Source: Fen-549 sp964636655
Lineage (GTDB): Bacteria; Actinomycetota; Thermoleophilia; Gaiellales; Gaiellaceae
DNA: 64,000 bases
Assembly: GCA_964636655.1 (NCBI GenBank)
Contig: CAZWTK010000003.1
Span: 1 to 64,000, forward strand
Reading direction: 5' to 3'
Shown: positions 53,859 through 62,307 of the stretch, one piece after another
How positions within the stretch are numbered: position 1 is the stretch's first letter
How the letters are laid out: every line of letters begins with the position of its first letter
Position numbers and translations under genes: made by a program
Notes under the pieces: model-generated
Told to the model about the DNA's origin: nothing
The model's input: only the letters and a program-made list of their open reading frames with translations
Databases searched by the model: none

Positions 53859-54965
53859 TCAGAAAGCTTTGAGCTCGCGGTAGTACGTGTCCCGCTGCAC
53901 GGGCGTCTTCCCAAACGCGCGGATCAAATGCGCGAGATCCTCTGTCGTCGTCGTGTAGTGGGTGCCGGCCGAGGCGACGACGTTCTCCTCGATCATTACC
54001 GAGCCGATGTCGTCGGCGCCGAAGGCGAGCGCGAGCTGCCCGATCTGCAGGCCCTGAGTCAGCCAGCTGGCCTGGATGTGCGGCACGTTGTCGAGGTATA
54101 GACGGCTGACGGCCTGGGTCATCAGGTAGTCGAAGGGCGTGGGGCGCACCGCCTCGGGCACCTTGTCCTGCAGGCGGTTGCCGTCGCGCTGGAAGGTCCA
54201 GGAGATGAAGGCGCGGAAGCCGGCTGTCTCGTCCTGCAGCTCGCGGATGCGGCGCATGTGCTCGACTCGCTCGGCCAGCGTCTCGATGTGGCCGTACATC
54301 ATCGTCGCCGTGGTCGAGAGCCCCTGCAGCTGCGCCTCTCTCATCACCGCCAGCCACTCGTCGGTCTTGGCCTTACGCGGCGAGAGCGAGCGGCGCACCC
54401 GGTCGACCAGGATCTCGGCGCCGCCGCCGGGAATCGAGTCCAGCCCGGCCTCGTGCAGGCGGCGGATCGTCTCGGGCAGCTTCATCTTCGAGCGCCGCGA
54501 GATGTGCAGCACCTCCGAGGGCGACAGCGCGTGCAGGTGGATTTGGTAGCGCGCCTTGATCGAGCGGAACAGATCGTCGTAGTAGGCGAAGTCGAGGTCG
54601 GGGTGGTGGCCGCCCTGGATCAGGATGCCGGTGCCGCCCAGCTCGATCGTCTCCTCGATCTTCTGGAACAGGACCGGCTTCGGCAGCAGGTAGCCCTCGC
54701 GCAGGTCGCCCGGCTCGCAGGAGAAGGAGCAGAACTCGCAGCCGACCGAGCAGATGTTGGTGTAGTTGATGTTGCGATCGACGACGAAGGTGACGCGGTC
54801 GGGGTCGTTCTTCCGATTGCGGATCTCGTTTGCCGCTTTCCCGATCGCGACTAGCTCGCGCGACTCGAGCAGTGTGAGTGCATCGGCGTCAGAGAGGCGC
54901 TCGCCCGCGAGCGTGCGCTCGAGAACGGCGGTTGTCTCGCTCACGGTGACGGGACTCGTGCTCAT
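53859..54965 (-). CDS. mqnC: Cyclic dehypoxanthinyl futalosine synthase
   Basis: A 368-aa radical-SAM enzyme of the futalosine route to menaquinone. CSVGCEFCSF (CxxxCxxC, near residue 72), ILIQGGHHPDL, LHALSPSEVLHIS, GLDSIPGGGAEIL and TATMMYGHIETLAERV define the MqnC/MqnE group; AGFRAFISWTFQ and VMIEENVVASAGTHY favour MqnC. The ATG overlaps the mqnA stop (ATGA). It is the last gene of the operon. Confidence 0.95.
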   Translation of the reverse strand: MSTSPVTVSETTAVLERTLAGERLSDADALTLLESRELVAIGKAANEIRNRKNDPDRVTFVVDRNINYTNICSVGCEFCSFSCEPGDLREGYLLPKPVLFQKIEETIELGGTGILIQGGHHPDLDFAYYDDLFRSIKARYQIHLHALSPSEVLHISRRSKMKLPETIRRLHEAGLDSIPGGGAEILVDRVRRSLSPRKAKTDEWLAVMREAQLQGLSTTATMMYGHIETLAERVEHMRRIRELQDETAGFRAFISWTFQRDGNRLQDKVPEAVRPTPFDYLMTQAVSRLYLDNVPHIQASWLTQGLQIGQLALAFGADDIGSVMIEENVVASAGTHYTTTTEDLAHLIRAFGKTPVQRDTYYRELKAF

Positions 54966-55717
54966 TCGCCGACCCCGCCCACCGCCAGCTCGGGCACCCG
55001 CTCGAGCACGCCGGCTTCGCGAGCCAGCTCGAGGAAGGCGAGCAGCCCTTCGCGCTCGCGCGGACCGAAGGCGTAGCGCAGCTTCTCGAAGTAGCGGGCC
55101 AGGAAGCCGGCCGGGTAGCCGTAGAGCCCGCTCGCCTCTCGTGCCAGGCGCTCGGGCTCGGCGCGGGCCGCCCTGACCGAGGAAAGAAGCGCCTCTTCCA
55201 ACTTGGCCATACCGGCATCGGCTCCCTCGCGATAGGCCCAGACCGCGAAGACCATCGGCAGGCCGGTGCGCTCGCGCCACAGGCGGCCCAGGTCGTAGTG
55301 CGGCGTCGGATCCTCGAAGGCGCTTCTCAGCGCCGCGTCGCCGATCAAGAGCTTGGCCGGCGCCGGCTCGCTCAGAGGAACCTGCTCAGCCTGCGGGAAG
55401 AGAACGCGCGCCAGCGCCACGCTGGTTGCGCTCTCCGGGGTGACCGCGATTCGCCATAGATGCTCTGGCGCCAGGCTCGATACGAGCTGGATCGAGTCGA
55501 CCGCGCCGTCCGAGGCGACGCACAGGCGCGGCAGCATCTCCAGCGCCTCTGCGTTACGGGCGAACTCGATCGAGGGGATCGCCGCCACGTCCACCTCGCC
55601 CGCCAGCAGCATCCGCGCCAGCTCGGTCGGAACACCCGTGACCTCCTCGACCTCGGCCTGGAGCCGGTAGTAGACCGGCGCCATGTTCACGTAGGCGATG
55701 CGGCCGAGGCGGATCAT
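54962..55717 (-). CDS. mqnA: Chorismate dehydratase
   Basis: A 251-aa enzyme catalysing the first futalosine-pathway step, chorismate to 3-enolpyruvyl-benzoate. IRLGRIAYVNMAPVYYRL at the N-terminus, AIPSIEFARNAEALEMLP, LLIGDAAL and the YDLGRLWRERTGLPMVFAVW block are typical of MqnA. It lies between mqnE and mqnC; 240 bp carrying repeats separate it from mqnE. Confidence 0.94.
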   Translation of the reverse strand: MIRLGRIAYVNMAPVYYRLQAEVEEVTGVPTELARMLLAGEVDVAAIPSIEFARNAEALEMLPRLCVASDGAVDSIQLVSSLAPEHLWRIAVTPESATSVALARVLFPQAEQVPLSEPAPAKLLIGDAALRSAFEDPTPHYDLGRLWRERTGLPMVFAVWAYREGADAGMAKLEEALLSSVRAARAEPERLAREASGLYGYPAGFLARYFEKLRYAFGPREREGLLAFLELAREAGVLERVPELAVGGVGE

Positions 55718-55751
55718 GAGCCGGCTCCTCGTCGGTTTAGTGCACCGATCG

Positions 55752-55904
55752 TCACACTCTCGTCGCGAACGTCCCCTTGACGCCGAGCGCTTTCTCTGCT
55801 CCGCGTCTGACGCCGAGGGGTGTTCGGATTCAATTCGGTCACGATCTCGGCACGGATGTCCCTTGACGAGCGCCTCTTCGTGTGAACTGCGTCTGACACC
55901 GGGG
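55752..55904. repeat. Tandem pair of the dispersed CTTGACG repeat
   Basis: Copies at about 55752-55817 and 55838-55904 share a GTCAC start, an ACGxxGTCCC(C)TTGACG core, a GCGCxTCT segment and GCGTCTGACxCC. They match the pair at 10992-11124 in the CCTTGACG and GTCTGACACC blocks. Both pairs are head to tail and intergenic, here inside the menaquinone operon between mqnE and mqnA. Confidence 0.65.
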
Positions 55905-55957
55905 TGGGGCTGCGCCGGAGGATCGATCGGGATGAGGCTGTCGCTTGCGTCATCGCT

Positions 55958-57070
55958 CTACTCCCAGCGCCGGATCTCGTTGTACAGGGTGTCGCGCTCG
56001 ACCGGCACGCGGCCGGCGGCCTGGATGTAGCGCACCAGCCGGTCGACGGCCTGCTCGGTCTCGGTGATCGCCCCGGCTGCGTGGAAGACCTGCTCGCGCC
56101 CGACCGTGCCCTGGATGTCGTCGGCCCCGAACCCGAGCGCGATCTGCGACAGCGGCAGGCCCATCGCGATCCAGTAGGCCTTGACGTGGGCCACGTTGTC
56201 GAGCACGAGGCGCGAGATCGCTATCGCCTTGAGCGCGTCGGCGGCGGTGCTGGGGACGATCTCCGGGTCGAGGCGCGTATTCTCGAGATGAACGGCGAAG
56301 GGGACGAAGGCGAGGAAGCCGCCGGTCTCGTCCTGCAGCTCGCGCAGCCGGAGCAGATGGTCGACCCGCTCGGCGAGCGTCTCGACGTGGCCGTAGAGCA
56401 TCGTGCAGTGGCTCGGGATGCCGAGCCCGTGTGCAACCCGGTTGACCTCGAGCCAGTTCTCCGCCGGCTCCTTGCCCGGCGCGATCAGCTTGCGCACCCG
56501 CGGCGAGAAGATCTCGGCGCCGCCGCCGGTGAGCGAGTCGAGCCCGGCCTGCTTCAGCTCGCTCAGCACCCGCTCGTAGGAGAGCCCCGAGAGCGTGGCC
56601 ATGTGGTGAATCTCACTGGCCGAGTAACACTTGAGGTGAACGGTCGGCAGCGCGGCGTGGAGCGAGCGCACCGTCTCCAGGTACCAGTCGAAATCGACGT
56701 GCGGGCTCTCGCCGTTGACCAGATGCAATTCGTTGTAGGGCTCCTGCTCGTAGGCCCGCCCGGCCTCGGCCGTCAGCTCGGCGGGGCTGAGCGTGTAGGC
56801 GCCCTCCTGCCTCGCCGAGCGGGCAAAAGCGCAGAACCTACACTTGACGCGGCAGACGTTGGTCTGGTTGAGGGTCAGGTTGCGAACGAAGTAGACGTCG
56901 TCCCCGCCGCCGCGCAATCGCCGCGCCTGCTCGGCCAGCTCCCCGAGCGCCAGCAGGTCGGCCGACTCGTACAGGGCCAGCCCGTCGGCGCCGTCCAGGC
57001 GCTCGCCCGCTTCCAGCTTCTCGCGCACCCGCTCGAGCGCGATCGCCTCGGTTCTGGCCGTTACGCTCAT
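55958..57070 (-). CDS. mqnE: Aminodeoxyfutalosine synthase
   Basis: A 370-aa radical-SAM enzyme joining 3-enolpyruvyl-benzoate with SAM-derived adenosine. CRVKCRFCAFAR (near residue 72), LHLVNGESPHVDFDWY, GLDSLTGGGAEIFSPRVRK, HCTMLYGHVETLAER and DDIQGTVGREQVFHAAGA identify MqnE. The ATG at 57070 overlaps the polyprenyl synthase stop by 4 nt. Because it yields aminodeoxyfutalosine, a deaminase (MqnX) or direct hydrolase (MqnB) must exist; the amidohydrolase at 17.8 kb is a candidate. Confidence 0.95.
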   Translation of the reverse strand: MSVTARTEAIALERVREKLEAGERLDGADGLALYESADLLALGELAEQARRLRGGGDDVYFVRNLTLNQTNVCRVKCRFCAFARSARQEGAYTLSPAELTAEAGRAYEQEPYNELHLVNGESPHVDFDWYLETVRSLHAALPTVHLKCYSASEIHHMATLSGLSYERVLSELKQAGLDSLTGGGAEIFSPRVRKLIAPGKEPAENWLEVNRVAHGLGIPSHCTMLYGHVETLAERVDHLLRLRELQDETGGFLAFVPFAVHLENTRLDPEIVPSTAADALKAIAISRLVLDNVAHVKAYWIAMGLPLSQIALGFGADDIQGTVGREQVFHAAGAITETEQAVDRLVRYIQAAGRVPVERDTLYNEIRRWE

Positions 57071-57999
57071 CGCCTTCGCTCCACCACCGCTTGCGCCAGT
57101 GCCTCGAGCTCGCCGCTGCGCGGGTCGCCGTTCAGGAAGTCGCAGGCCTTGCGCGCGTATGCGAGCGCGATCTCGTGCGCACGTTCGATCGCGCCGGAGC
57201 CGGCGATGCGCCCGAGGACGCCTTCGCACGAGTCTCCGGCGAGAGCCGCGCGCACCACCTCATCCCGCTCGGCGGCGAACAGCAGCGGCAGCGTCGGAAT
57301 ACCCTCGCGCAGGTCGGTTCCCGGGGCCTTGCCCGTCTCGCTCGCCTCGCCGTCGCAGTCCAGCACGTCGTCGACGATCTGGAAGGCGATGCCGAGTGCC
57401 AGGCCGTACTCGCCGAGTGAGCGGCCGCCGCCCGCTCCCAGCCGGCAGGCCGCCGAGAAGAGCGAGCCGGTCTTTAGCGCGCAGAGCCTCAGCTGAGCCT
57501 CGACACTGGTCTGTGGATCGAAGCGCAGCTCGCGCTGCAGGGCCTCGCCGCGCGCCAGCGCCAGCGCCGTCTCGGCCAGCGTCGCCAGGTCGCGCAGCCT
57601 GCCCTCTGCGGCCAGCTCCCTGAAGGCGAGCGCGAAGACGCGGTCGCCGCTTGCCAGCGCCACGTGCTTGCCGAACTCGTTCCAGGTGGAGGGGGCACCG
57701 CGGCGCACGGGCGCAGCGTCGAGCAGGTCGTCGTGCACCAGCGAAGCCAGGTGGATGAGCTCGACCGCCACTCCCGCAGCCACCGGCGGAGCCTGGCCGG
57801 GTGGTGAAGAGAGGAAAGCCAGCGAGGGCCGCAGGCGCTTTCCGCCGGCGCGGAGAGCCTGTCTCGCGGCCAGATCCACCGCCCCGGAGCCGCCGGCGAA
57901 GAGCTCGTCGAGCCGCCGCTCCACGGCCTCCAGATACTCCTTCAGGCCGCGGGTGTCGCGCACGACGTCGAGCGGTTCGTAGGCGCGCACGGCGCTCAT
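57067..57999 (-). CDS. Polyprenyl diphosphate synthase
   Basis: A 310-aa trans-isoprenyl synthase that builds the menaquinone side chain. LRAGGKRLRPSLAFL (near 50), first aspartate motif LVHDDLLDAAPVRRG (DDxxD) and second FQIVDDVLDCDGE (DDxxD) are intact. Chain length cannot be read with confidence. ATG 57999 overlaps menG by 4 nt. Its place in the operon supports a menaquinone, not a general isoprenoid, role. Confidence 0.92.
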   Translation of the reverse strand: MSAVRAYEPLDVVRDTRGLKEYLEAVERRLDELFAGGSGAVDLAARQALRAGGKRLRPSLAFLSSPPGQAPPVAAGVAVELIHLASLVHDDLLDAAPVRRGAPSTWNEFGKHVALASGDRVFALAFRELAAEGRLRDLATLAETALALARGEALQRELRFDPQTSVEAQLRLCALKTGSLFSAACRLGAGGGRSLGEYGLALGIAFQIVDDVLDCDGEASETGKAPGTDLREGIPTLPLLFAAERDEVVRAALAGDSCEGVLGRIAGSGAIERAHEIALAYARKACDFLNGDPRSGELEALAQAVVERRR

Positions 58000-58682
58000 G
58001 CGGCCACGCCCACGTGCAGCGCCATGATGCCTCCAGCCAGTAGCCGGTAACGAACGTCCACGAAACCAGTTTGCGCCATCTGAGCGGCCAGCTGCTCGGG
58101 CGTTGGGAAGCGACGGACGCTGGCCGGAAGATAGGCGTAGGCCAAGCCGCCCGGAAGGAGCCTTCCGGCGAGCGGCACGAGCGTGTCGAACCAGAGGCGG
58201 AAGAAGGGCGCCAGCGGTCCGCGCGCCCTGGTGATCTCGAGGATTCCGAGCCGTCCTCCGGGTACCAGCACGCGTCTGAGCTCGCGCAGGGCGCCTTCGC
58301 GATCGGAGACGTTGCGCAGGCCGAAGCCGACCGTCGCCGCCTGGAAGGCTCCGTCGGGGAAGGGAAGCCGGCACAGATCGCCCTGAATCCATTCGATTTC
58401 ACTCGACTTGCGTGCGGCCAGCTCGAGCATCCGCTCGGAGAAGTCGACGCCGACGACGCGGGCTGCGCGCGCTCGCCGGGCGGCCAGGGCCAGGTCGCCC
58501 GTTCCGCAGGCTGCATCGAGCACCGAGTCGCCCGGGCGAACCACTCGTCGGGCGGTCGCATCGCGCCAGCGCCGATCGAGTCCGGCCGTCATCAGCGCGT
58601 TCATCCGGTCGTACAGCGGTGCGATCGAATCGAACATCGTCCGCACCGCTTCGGGCTCGAGGCTGCCGCTGGCGGCGCTCAA
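57996..58682 (-). CDS. menG: Demethylmenaquinone methyltransferase (UbiE/MenG/MqnG)
   Basis: A 228-aa SAM-dependent C-methyltransferase for the last menaquinone step. FDSIAPLYDRMNALMTAGLD, SAM motif VLDAACGTGDLALAAR and FGLRNVSDREGALRELRRVL are signature UbiE sequences. The start is TTG 58682, overlapping the ubiX TGA (TTGA) with GGAGG about 8 nt upstream; a frame open further upstream has no protein character. Confidence 0.93.
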   Translation of the reverse strand: MSAASGSLEPEAVRTMFDSIAPLYDRMNALMTAGLDRRWRDATARRVVRPGDSVLDAACGTGDLALAARRARAARVVGVDFSERMLELAARKSSEIEWIQGDLCRLPFPDGAFQAATVGFGLRNVSDREGALRELRRVLVPGGRLGILEITRARGPLAPFFRLWFDTLVPLAGRLLPGGLAYAYLPASVRRFPTPEQLAAQMAQTGFVDVRYRLLAGGIMALHVGVAA

Positions 58683-59272
58683 CTCTCTTCCTCCCCCCAG
58701 CGGGCTCCCAGCTCGTGCTCCAGGCCGAGCTGGTCGAGCACGCGCGCAATAACGCTGTCGACGAGGTCCTGTACCGATTCGGCGCGGCCGTAGAAGGAGG
58801 GAGCGGCAAAGAGGACGGTCGCACCGGCGCGGCGCAGCTTCAAGAGCGTCTCCAGTTGAATCGCGGAAAGCGGTGTCTCGCGCGGTACCAGCACGAGCTT
58901 TCGCTCTTCCTTGAGCGCCACCGCGGCGGCGCGGTGAATCAGGTTCGAGCCGGCTCCGGCCGCGATCTGGCCGGCGCTGGACATCGAGCAGGGGCAGACG
59001 ACGAAGGCCTCCACGCGCGCCGAGCCGCTGGCGAAGGGGGCGCCGAAATCGTCGGGCTCGAATACCTGCACGCCTTCGAGTGGCGCCAGCAATCGCTGGA
59101 GCGTTTCGGCACGGGGCAGTCGCTGGTTTCCGAACAGCTCGGCGGCGAGCACCTGCACTCCCGCATCCGAGGCGCACAGGCCAACCTCGCACTCTCGCGC
59201 GACGAACAGCTCGAGCAACCTCGACGCGTACGCCGCACCCGAAGCACCCGTTATGCCGACAAAGACTTTCAC
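58679..59272 (-). CDS. ubiX: Flavin prenyltransferase, UbiX-like (MqnM candidate)
   Basis: A 197-aa enzyme making the prenylated FMN cofactor for UbiD. VFVGITGASGAAYASRLLEL (FMN loop), VVCPCSMSSAGQIAAGAGSN, LVLVPRETPLSAIQLETLL and GATVLFAAPSFY are all typical. Next to a UbiD gene inside a futalosine operon, it probably fills the MqnM role in decarboxylating the prenylated naphthoate. It overlaps menG by 4 nt. Confidence 0.93.
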   Translation of the reverse strand: MKVFVGITGASGAAYASRLLELFVARECEVGLCASDAGVQVLAAELFGNQRLPRAETLQRLLAPLEGVQVFEPDDFGAPFASGSARVEAFVVCPCSMSSAGQIAAGAGSNLIHRAAAVALKEERKLVLVPRETPLSAIQLETLLKLRRAGATVLFAAPSFYGRAESVQDLVDSVIARVLDQLGLEHELGARWGEEES

Positions 59273-59390
59273 CGATACCTCGAGTGGAGATTGACGCGGC
59301 GGGCTATCACCGCTGGGACTTCGATCCGATCTTCTTGCTCGAAAGAAAAGAGATTCTCTGCAGAGGGTGCCGCTTTCCTACGCATCCGTC

Positions 59391-59423
59391 CAGTCCGTCG
59401 AGCTCGTTCCAATCGACGGACTG
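59391..59423. terminator. Perfect 11-bp stem hairpin between ubiD and ubiX
   Basis: CAGTCCGTCGA pairs with TCGACGGACTG around an 11-nt loop, 45 nt after the ubiD stop on the minus strand. No U-tract follows on either strand, so it may be an attenuator or RNA-stability element that lowers expression of the genes downstream of ubiD. Confidence 0.5.
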
Positions 59424-59467
59424 CGGCCGGGCGGCGTAGTGCTTGATTCGAAACGAGCCCTACCAGG

Positions 59468-60913
59468 TTAGAGATCGATGCCGTACTCATGCCAGCGCCG
59501 CTCGACGAGCCGCTTGACCTCGGCGCTCATCTCGATCTCCTGCGGCCATTCCCGGGCTCCTTCCTCGGCGCTCTTGCTCGTCGCGTCTATGCCCATCTTC
59601 CCGCCGAAGCACTCCCGCGTAGCGGAGTGGTCGAGCTGGTCGAGCGGCCCCTCGCCGATCCAGACGTCGCGCTTCGGGTCGACGTTGGCGCAGACGTGGA
59701 AGAAGACGTCCTCGTAGTCGTGCGGGTCGACGTGCTCGTCGACGACGACGACGGCCTTGCTCAGGCTGAGCATGCCCAGGCCCCAGACCGCGCTCGCCAC
59801 CTTGCGTGCCTGGTTGGGGTAGCTCTTGCGGATCGAGACGAGGACGCAGTTGTGGAAGGCCCCGGCGACCGGTAGGTCGAGATCGACGATCTCGGGCACG
59901 GCGCTTCTGATCGCGGGCAGGAACAGGCGCTCGGTCAGCTTGCCCAGCCAGGCGTCCTCGGCGGGGGGCTTGCCGACGACGATCGAGGGGTAGATCGCGT
60001 CCTCGCGCATGGTCATGGCGGTTAGGTGGAAGAGCGGGAAGGGGCCCGCGGGCGAGTAGAAGCCGGTGTGGTCGCCGAACGGCCCTTCGGTTCCGACCTC
60101 ACCACGTTCAACGTACCCCTCGAGCACGATCTCGGCCTGCGCCGGCACGTCTATCTGAACGGTCTTGGCCGGAACGAGCTCGACCGGGCGGCCGCGCAGG
60201 AGGCCCGCCAGCATCAGCTCGTCGAGTCCGCGCGGCAGCGGCGCCGTGGCGGCGTAGGTGGTGATCGGGTCGAGCCCGATCGCAACCGCCACCTCCAGCC
60301 TGTTACCCATCTCGCGCCAGCTGGCCGCCGCGTCCTTGTGCACCTGCCAGTGCAAGAAGGTCGTGCGCTCGTCGACGACCTGCATCCGGTACATGCCGAC
60401 GTTGCGGGCCTTGGTCTCGGGATCGAGCGTGATCACCGCTGGCAGCGTGATGAAGGGCGCGGGGTCGTCCGGCCAGCAGCGCTGAACCGGTAAGAGGCCG
60501 AGGTCGACCTCGTCGCCGGTGAGCACGATCTCCTGGCAGGCGCCGCGGCGCACCCTGCGCGGCTCGGCGCTCGCCGCCGCCGACTTCAGCTCCAGCGCCT
60601 TGCGCAGCTTGGCGCGGGCGCCATGAGGCAGCGCGAGCTCCATCAGCGAGGCGAGCTTGCCCGCCGCTTCGTCCATCTCCTCGACGCCGAGCGCGATGCA
60701 CATCCGCCGCTCGCTGCCGAACTGGTTGATCAGAAGAGGAAGCTTCGAGTCCTTCGGGTGCTCGAACAGGAGCGCGGGTCCACCGGCCTTTACGGTCCTG
60801 TCGGCGATCTCGGTGATCTCCAGCTCGGGGTCGACCTCGGCGGTGACGCGCGTCAGCTCGCCCTCGCGTTCGAGCAGGGCGATCCAGTCACGCAAATCGA
60901 GCGGCGGCGCCAC
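59468..60913 (-). CDS. ubiD: UbiD-family prenylated-FMN decarboxylase (MqnL candidate)
   Basis: A 481-aa decarboxylase: LDLRDWIALLEREGELTRVT at the N-terminus, EITEIADRTVKAGGPALLFE, NVGMYRMQVVDERTTFLHWQ, EVGTEGPFGDHTGFYSPAG (active-site region) and CANVDPKRDVWIGEGPLDQLD. In futalosine organisms the UbiD homologue (MqnL) decarboxylates 1,4-dihydroxy-6-naphthoate-derived intermediates. GTG 60913 has a GGGGG stretch just upstream. A 165-bp repeat begins 9 bp before the start codon, so the operon promoter lies in repeat DNA. Confidence 0.92.
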   Translation of the reverse strand: MAPPLDLRDWIALLEREGELTRVTAEVDPELEITEIADRTVKAGGPALLFEHPKDSKLPLLINQFGSERRMCIALGVEEMDEAAGKLASLMELALPHGARAKLRKALELKSAAASAEPRRVRRGACQEIVLTGDEVDLGLLPVQRCWPDDPAPFITLPAVITLDPETKARNVGMYRMQVVDERTTFLHWQVHKDAAASWREMGNRLEVAVAIGLDPITTYAATAPLPRGLDELMLAGLLRGRPVELVPAKTVQIDVPAQAEIVLEGYVERGEVGTEGPFGDHTGFYSPAGPFPLFHLTAMTMREDAIYPSIVVGKPPAEDAWLGKLTERLFLPAIRSAVPEIVDLDLPVAGAFHNCVLVSIRKSYPNQARKVASAVWGLGMLSLSKAVVVVDEHVDPHDYEDVFFHVCANVDPKRDVWIGEGPLDQLDHSATRECFGGKMGIDATSKSAEEGAREWPQEIEMSAEVKRLVERRWHEYGIDL

Positions 60914-60922
60914 GCCCCCAGT

Positions 60923-61421
60923 CTCGCACACTCGGTCGGCGGCTCGATCCGGCCGGGCGCGGCCGGCCTCCCCGAACCGCCTGACGCCGCCGGCGGCACG
61001 ATCCTCTCCGAGCCCGTGTGTCCACACTGTGCTCTCCGGGCTCGAACCGCCGCCGGCGCCCCGAGCGCACGAGACGGCAGCCTTCGGCGATCGAGCGATG
61101 CCTCGCACACTCGGTCGGCGGCTCGATCCGGCCGGGCGCGGCCGGCCTCCCCGAACNNNNNNNNNNNNNNNNNNNNNNNNNNNNNNNNNNNNNNNNNNNN
61201 NNNNNNNNNNNNNNNNNNNNNNNNNNNNNNNNNNNNNNNNNNNNNNNNNNNNNNNNCTCGCACACTCGGTCGGCGGCTCGATCCGGCCGGGCGCGGCCGG
61301 CCTCCCCGAACCGCCTGACGCCGCCGGCGGCACGATCCTCTCCGAGCCCGTGTGTCCACACTGTGCTCTCCGGGCTCGAACCGCCGCCGGCGCCCCGAGC
61401 GCACGAGACGGCAGCCTTCGG
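60923..61421. repeat. 165-bp tandem repeats upstream of ubiD, containing an assembly gap
   Basis: Copy 1 is 60923-61087; after a 14-bp spacer (61088-61101) copy 2 begins at 61102, is broken by the N gap and resumes. Both 55-bp gap flanks (61102-61156, 61257-61311) are identical; collapsing them gives a second copy of exactly 165 bp ending at 61421. Each unit holds a CGAGCCCG/CGGGCTCG stem (61009-61016 with 61037-61044; 61343-61350 with 61371-61378) enclosing a GTGT-CC-ACAC hairpin. No gene lies in 60914-61510. True copy number is uncertain. Confidence 0.85.
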
Positions 61422-61455
61422 TGTCCACCGGTCTCGTGAAGCGATGCGATCGAAG

Positions 61456-61490
61456 CTCCGGGAGCCCGCGCGATCGGCGGGCTCCCGGAG
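61456..61490. terminator. Perfect 14-bp stem hairpin after the membrane-protein gene
   Basis: CTCCGGGAGCCCGC pairs with GCGGGCTCCCGGAG across a 7-nt loop, 20 nt past the stop of the minus-strand gene at 61511. It is the best terminator candidate in this region, though without a U-tract. Confidence 0.65.
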
Positions 61491-61510
61491 ACGATCTGCA
61501 AAGAGCGGGG

Positions 61511-62230
61511 CTAGTCGAGAATCTCGACCGAGCCGCCGATGAGCTTCCCGATCACGACAAGCCCGACTCCAAAAAGTCCGCCTATTCCGAGAGTCGAGAG
61601 CGCGGCGCCCAGAGTCGGGTACATGGCCGAGTACCCCTGTAGCAACAGGGCCAGGCCGAGCCCGGCGATGAGGCCGAACACGGCTCCGAACAACGTCCGT
61701 CCAAACCCGAGCGCGCCGGCACGCATGGTGAGCGCGACCGCGGCGCCTATGCCACCGAGACCCGCCAGGGCAGCCACCAGCCCGACGATACCGGCAACCG
61801 TCGTGAGCGGGTTGCCCTTTACCTTCACCAGCGCCGAGCCGCTACAAGAGACGCCGCCCGAGCTGGAGCCGATCACCTTGTACAGGCCGACGCCGTACTT
61901 GGCGTAGTCCTTGACATTGACATCGCTCGACCACGAATTGCCGTGCGACGGCTTGTCGCGGACGGTCCAGCGGGTGCCGGCGAACTCGATCTGGATCTTG
62001 AGATGCGAGATCTCGCTACCGGCGCTCATCGTTACCGGAACGACCGCGTCATTCTCGACAGTGATCGGGCTGCTGAAGGCGCCGGTCCCGCGCCCTTTGA
62101 CGTTCTGGCCATCGATGGTCGCGTTGCACGGGCCGTTGATATCCGCAGCAGCGGAGGGGACTACGATCGCGGCGATTGTGAGCACGGTTATCGCCGCGAT
62201 CGGGATTCGCAGAGCGTGAGACAGGGTCAC
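61511..62230 (-). CDS. Exported membrane protein of unknown function
   Basis: A 239-aa protein. It has a signal peptide (HALRIPIAAITVLTIAAIVV, cleavage near SAAA), an extracytoplasmic beta-rich domain (about 30-130) with two cysteines (INGPCNATIDG and GVSCSGSA) that could pair, then three closely spaced Gly/Ala-rich helices at the C-terminus (about 140-235). No family recognised. GTG 62230 is preferred with GGAGG 9 nt upstream; TTG 62236 has too short a spacing. It lies between two repeat arrays. Confidence 0.7.
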   Translation of the reverse strand: MTLSHALRIPIAAITVLTIAAIVVPSAAADINGPCNATIDGQNVKGRGTGAFSSPITVENDAVVPVTMSAGSEISHLKIQIEFAGTRWTVRDKPSHGNSWSSDVNVKDYAKYGVGLYKVIGSSSGGVSCSGSALVKVKGNPLTTVAGIVGLVAALAGLGGIGAAVALTMRAGALGFGRTLFGAVFGLIAGLGLALLLQGYSAMYPTLGAALSTLGIGGLFGVGLVVIGKLIGGSVEILD

Positions 62231-62307
62231 GACCAACCACCTCCGGGGAGTTGAGTTGTGGCGATTGTAACGTCGAAAATCTGCGATTTCCGACGTAGGG
62301 AGAAAGA

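Noticed and set aside
61009..61050. Possible tRNA T-arm (GGTTCGAGCCC on the minus strand) in the 165-bp repeat
   Set aside because: The bases pair in a different stem, and there is no acceptor, D or anticodon arm around it.
60657..61542. Several open frames running through the N gap near 61.2 kb
   Set aside because: They consist of repeat DNA and unknown bases; no protein motif is present.
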